A DNA stretch of 64,000 nucleotides. It comes from JACJWR01 sp964547485 (GTDB taxonomy: Bacteria > Actinomycetota > Actinomycetes > S36-B12 > UBA10799). The DNA lies in contig CAZJNU010000002.1 in NCBI GenBank assembly GCA_964547485.1, positions 44,406 through 108,405 of the forward strand. The letters are read 5' to 3'. The notes beneath the pieces are model-generated. The model was not told the DNA's origin. It saw nothing but the letters and a program-made list of their open reading frames with translations, and did not search any database. Both the position numbers and the translations under genes were made by a program. Position 1 is the first letter of the stretch; the number at the start of each line of letters is the position of its first letter. Positions 61,591 to 64,000 of the stretch are shown here, piece after piece.

Positions 61591-63174
61591 TCAAGCGCAC
61601 AGATCCCGAGTACGCCACCGGGTGAGGCCCGCGACCGCCAATGCGCCGACCGCAAGCAGGAGCAGCGCCAGGCTGCCGGCAGCCCAACTGCCACCGGGCA
61701 ATCTGGGGCTATGCGCGAATGGCGAAAGGTCCAGCAACCAGTTGGGCAGTTGCCAGAGCTTCCCGAACTCCGCCAGCAGAACACAGCCGAGGAGTAGACC
61801 CCAGGCTGCGACGACCCATCGCGGCCGCCACCCGAACAGGAACACCACAACTGCCGACATCACCCAGGCTGCAGGTATCTGGGCCGCGCACGCCCCGACC
61901 AACCGCACCATTTCGGCCAGCACCGCATCCACCGCCAGCCCATGCGCGAGTCCGATCGTGGCACCCGCAGTCAGCATGATGGCGGCAACTCCAATCATCG
62001 CGATGACGACGTGCCCGGCGGCCCAACGAATCCTGGTGGTCGGACTCGACAGCAGAAGTTCGACATGTCCGCTGACCTCCTCGGAGCGCAGCCTGGCCGT
62101 GGCCGCGACCGCGTAGGCCGCCACGATCGCCCCCAGCAGCCCGACCTCGGCTGCGAGGAACGCATCGGTCACACCCTGCGCGCCTCCGAGCAAGGCCAGG
62201 TAGCGCCGCAGTTGAGCGTATTCGAGTAGTCCGGTCACGTTGTTGACAATGCTGCCCAAGACCAGCCCGAGCAGGGCGGCCCCGACGACCCACGCTGCCA
62301 GCATGCCGCGCTGCAACCGCCAGGCAAGACCGAAGGCGCCCCCGACCCGACCCGTTGCGGAACCCGGTCGATCCGGCAGCAAGCCGGAACCGAGATCCCG
62401 CCGGGATCGCAGCCAGAAGGCGACCGAAGCGAAGATGGCTGCGGCAGCGAGCGGCAACGGTGCCACCTGCCAGCGGTCCCCGGCGAACGGCCGGATCTGC
62501 TGACTCCAGCCGATCGGAGACAGCCAGGACGCCCAGCCAGGATCTCCGACTGCAACGTCGCCGACCGCGCGAAGCAGGTAGGCCAGCCCGACCGCGGCCA
62601 TGCCCAGACCGACCGCTGCACGGGCCGATCTGGTCAGTTGCGCAACCAGTCCAGCGATCGCGCTGAAGACGATGCCGCTCAGCGCCCATCCCAGACCAAA
62701 CGCGGCGGCGCCGGCCATCGGCAAACCGGCGAAGGCCAAGCCGAGCGCAGTCACAGCACCCAGCAGACCACTGGCAACGACCCCGGTAAGCATCGCCGCG
62801 GCAAGAGCCGCGGAACGCCCAACCGCGCCGGCACCAACGAGTTCCAGTCGACCGGACTCCTCCTCGGCCCGCGAGTGACGGATGACGACGAAGACAAACA
62901 GGATCGCCACCATCGTCGACCCGAACGCAGTGAGTTTGATCAGCGAAAGCGCCCCGAGGGAGGTCGGGTCGTAGACCTTGCCATAGAGGGCGACCAAAGC
63001 TGCAGTCGCGTTGATGGTCTCGGCTGCGGTGGACAGCGAGGCCGGTGTCGGATACATCCCCGCCGTCGCCGTCACCGAGAACACCGCCGTCGCGGCCAGG
63101 CCAAGGATCCACAGCGGCAGAAGGATTCGGTCCCGACGCAGCGCGAATCGCCACAACACCCAGGTACCGGTCAT
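61591..63174 (-). CDS. ABC exporter permease, 12 helices
   Basis: A 527-residue membrane protein with about 12 helices in two homologous halves, similar to actinobacterial exporter permeases annotated as polyketide antibiotic exporters or ABC-2-like. Loops are short, and a basic segment RRDLGSGLLPDR sits midway between the halves. Its start overlaps the stop of the ATP-binding gene by four bases (ATGA), which fixes it as the partner. The substrate is unknown. Confidence 0.85.
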   Translation of the reverse strand: MTGTWVLWRFALRRDRILLPLWILGLAATAVFSVTATAGMYPTPASLSTAAETINATAALVALYGKVYDPTSLGALSLIKLTAFGSTMVAILFVFVVIRHSRAEEESGRLELVGAGAVGRSAALAAAMLTGVVASGLLGAVTALGLAFAGLPMAGAAAFGLGWALSGIVFSAIAGLVAQLTRSARAAVGLGMAAVGLAYLLRAVGDVAVGDPGWASWLSPIGWSQQIRPFAGDRWQVAPLPLAAAAIFASVAFWLRSRRDLGSGLLPDRPGSATGRVGGAFGLAWRLQRGMLAAWVVGAALLGLVLGSIVNNVTGLLEYAQLRRYLALLGGAQGVTDAFLAAEVGLLGAIVAAYAVAATARLRSEEVSGHVELLLSSPTTRIRWAAGHVVIAMIGVAAIMLTAGATIGLAHGLAVDAVLAEMVRLVGACAAQIPAAWVMSAVVVFLFGWRPRWVVAAWGLLLGCVLLAEFGKLWQLPNWLLDLSPFAHSPRLPGGSWAAGSLALLLLAVGALAVAGLTRWRTRDLCA

Positions 63175-64000
63175 CGAAGGCCGTCCGAATAGTGGCGCAG
63201 AAACAGTTCCTCCAGGGTCGGTGGCCGACTCTCCAGCGAGTAGATGCCGGCCCCGGACAGGGCCGACATCAGCGCTGCCATCCCGGCGGGATCCACCTGT
63301 GCGGTCACTCGCGAGCCTGCCACTCGGAGGTCGTGTACTCCTCGGATGCTCGCCAGACCCGCCGGCACCTGTTCCACTTCCGCCGTCACCTCGGTGCGGG
63401 TCAGGTGGCGCAGTTCGGCGAGGCTGCCGGTCTCGACCACAACTCCGGCCCGGATGATGCTGACACGGTCGCTGAGCACCTCAGCCTCGCTGAGGATGTG
63501 GGAACTGAGCAGGACGGTCTTGTCATCGGCGCGAATTTCGGAGATGCAGTCCTTGAACACTGCCTCCATCAACGGATCCAGCCCGGCCGTGGGTTCATCG
63601 AGCAGGTATAGATCCACGTCCGCTGCCAACGCCGCAATCAGTGCCACCTTCTGCCGATTACCCTTGGAATAGGCCCGGCTCCTCTTCCTGGGGTCGAGTT
63701 CAAATCGATCGATCAAGTCCACGCGACGGTGGCGATCCAACCCGCCGCGCAGCCGACCCAGCAGGTCGATCACCTCACCACCGGTCAGGTTCGGCCACAA
63801 CGACACGTCGCCGGGAACGTAGGCAAGCCGGCGGTGCAACGCGACGGTGTCGCGCCACGGATCCAGACCAAGAACCGACATAGATCCGGCGTTGGCCCGC
63901 AGCACTCCCAACAGAATGCGCAGCGTTGTCGTCTTACCTGACCCATTGGGGCCGAGGAAGGCGTGCACCTCCCCGCGGCGCACCCGCAGGTCCAAGCCGT
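63171..64000 (-). CDS. ABC transporter ATP-binding protein (partial, N-terminus beyond window)
   Basis: The ATPase of the exporter, cut at the right edge before its N-terminal end; about 276 residues are visible. The Walker A is GPNGSGKTT, the signature is YSKGNRQKV (a common variant of LSGGQ in this exporter class), Walker B is LYLLDEPTAGLDP, and the switch His is in LLSSHIL. The C-terminal 60 residues form a small extra domain. It is coupled to the permease by an ATGA overlap. Confidence 0.93.
   Translation of the reverse strand, partial: GLDLRVRRGEVHAFLGPNGSGKTTTLRILLGVLRANAGSMSVLGLDPWRDTVALHRRLAYVPGDVSLWPNLTGGEVIDLLGRLRGGLDRHRRVDLIDRFELDPRKRSRAYSKGNRQKVALIAALAADVDLYLLDEPTAGLDPLMEAVFKDCISEIRADDKTVLLSSHILSEAEVLSDRVSIIRAGVVVETGSLAELRHLTRTEVTAEVEQVPAGLASIRGVHDLRVAGSRVTAQVDPAGMAALMSALSGAGIYSLESRPPTLEELFLRHYSDGLR

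Noticed and set aside
63171..64000. Degenerate ABC signature motif suggesting an inactive ATPase
   Set aside because: SKGNRQK-type signatures are normal in this exporter class and Walker A, Walker B and the switch His are intact.
1..64000. tRNA genes, rRNA genes, CRISPR arrays, insertion sequences and phage genes
   Set aside because: I looked for cloverleaf arms, regularly spaced direct repeats, and transposase or integrase motifs, and found none. A tRNA scan program would be the decisive test.

Overview
This window is GC-rich chromosomal DNA from an actinobacterium (Actinomycetota), most likely free-living. The evidence is gene content: a principal sigma factor with a Lys/Ala-rich N-terminal extension, a DUF7455 zinc-ribbon-like protein and a ParE/GyrB-type topoisomerase subunit close to it, DUF4192, DUF5302, a PucR-type regulator, an MmpL exporter and a Rv2953-like reductase. 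Many genes also start directly at the predicted transcription start (leaderless), a style common in this phylum. I cannot place it more finely. I see no tRNA, rRNA, CRISPR array, insertion sequence or prophage.

Layout. 0.2-12.5 kb: a cyclase-family hydrolase, an M13 metallopeptidase, an App1-like phosphatase, a secreted DUF1028 protein, a previously hidden 41-codon gene, a VOC protein next to a decayed vapBC toxin-antitoxin pair, a secreted esterase, a PAP2 phosphatase, a PucR-type regulator, and an overlapping HAD-IB phosphatase/lipase pair. 12.5-16.7 kb: an operon of amino acid permease, cystathionine beta-synthase and a cystathionine gamma-synthase/lyase-type enzyme (transsulfuration). 16.7-19.8 kb: small proteins, a thioredoxin-fold protein, a type 2 ferredoxin-NADP reductase and a beta-carbonic anhydrase, mostly with their own leaderless promoters. 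19.8-31.6 kb: a tyrosine phosphatase coupled to the type II topoisomerase B subunit, DUF7455, DUF456, DUF5302, an MmpL exporter coupled to a heptad-repeat membrane-anchored protein, DUF6790, and the principal sigma factor.

33.5-49.9 kb: a two-gene operon filling a quarter of the window. It encodes two giant secreted proteins. The first has 2115 residues and is beta-rich with no family I recognise. The second has 3344 residues: a pentapeptide-repeat patch, 20 IPT/TIG domains each with a probable disulfide, and four arrays of six YWTD-like blades each. This is the best candidate for an undescribed cell-surface or extracellular system.

50-64 kb: DUF4192, a flippase-like membrane protein, an SGNH hydrolase, an L,D-transpeptidase, a short-chain dehydrogenase coupled to a saccharopine-dehydrogenase-like reductase with a Lys-rich minisatellite, a 14-helix MFS exporter, two diguanylate cyclases in tandem, and an ABC exporter running off the right edge.
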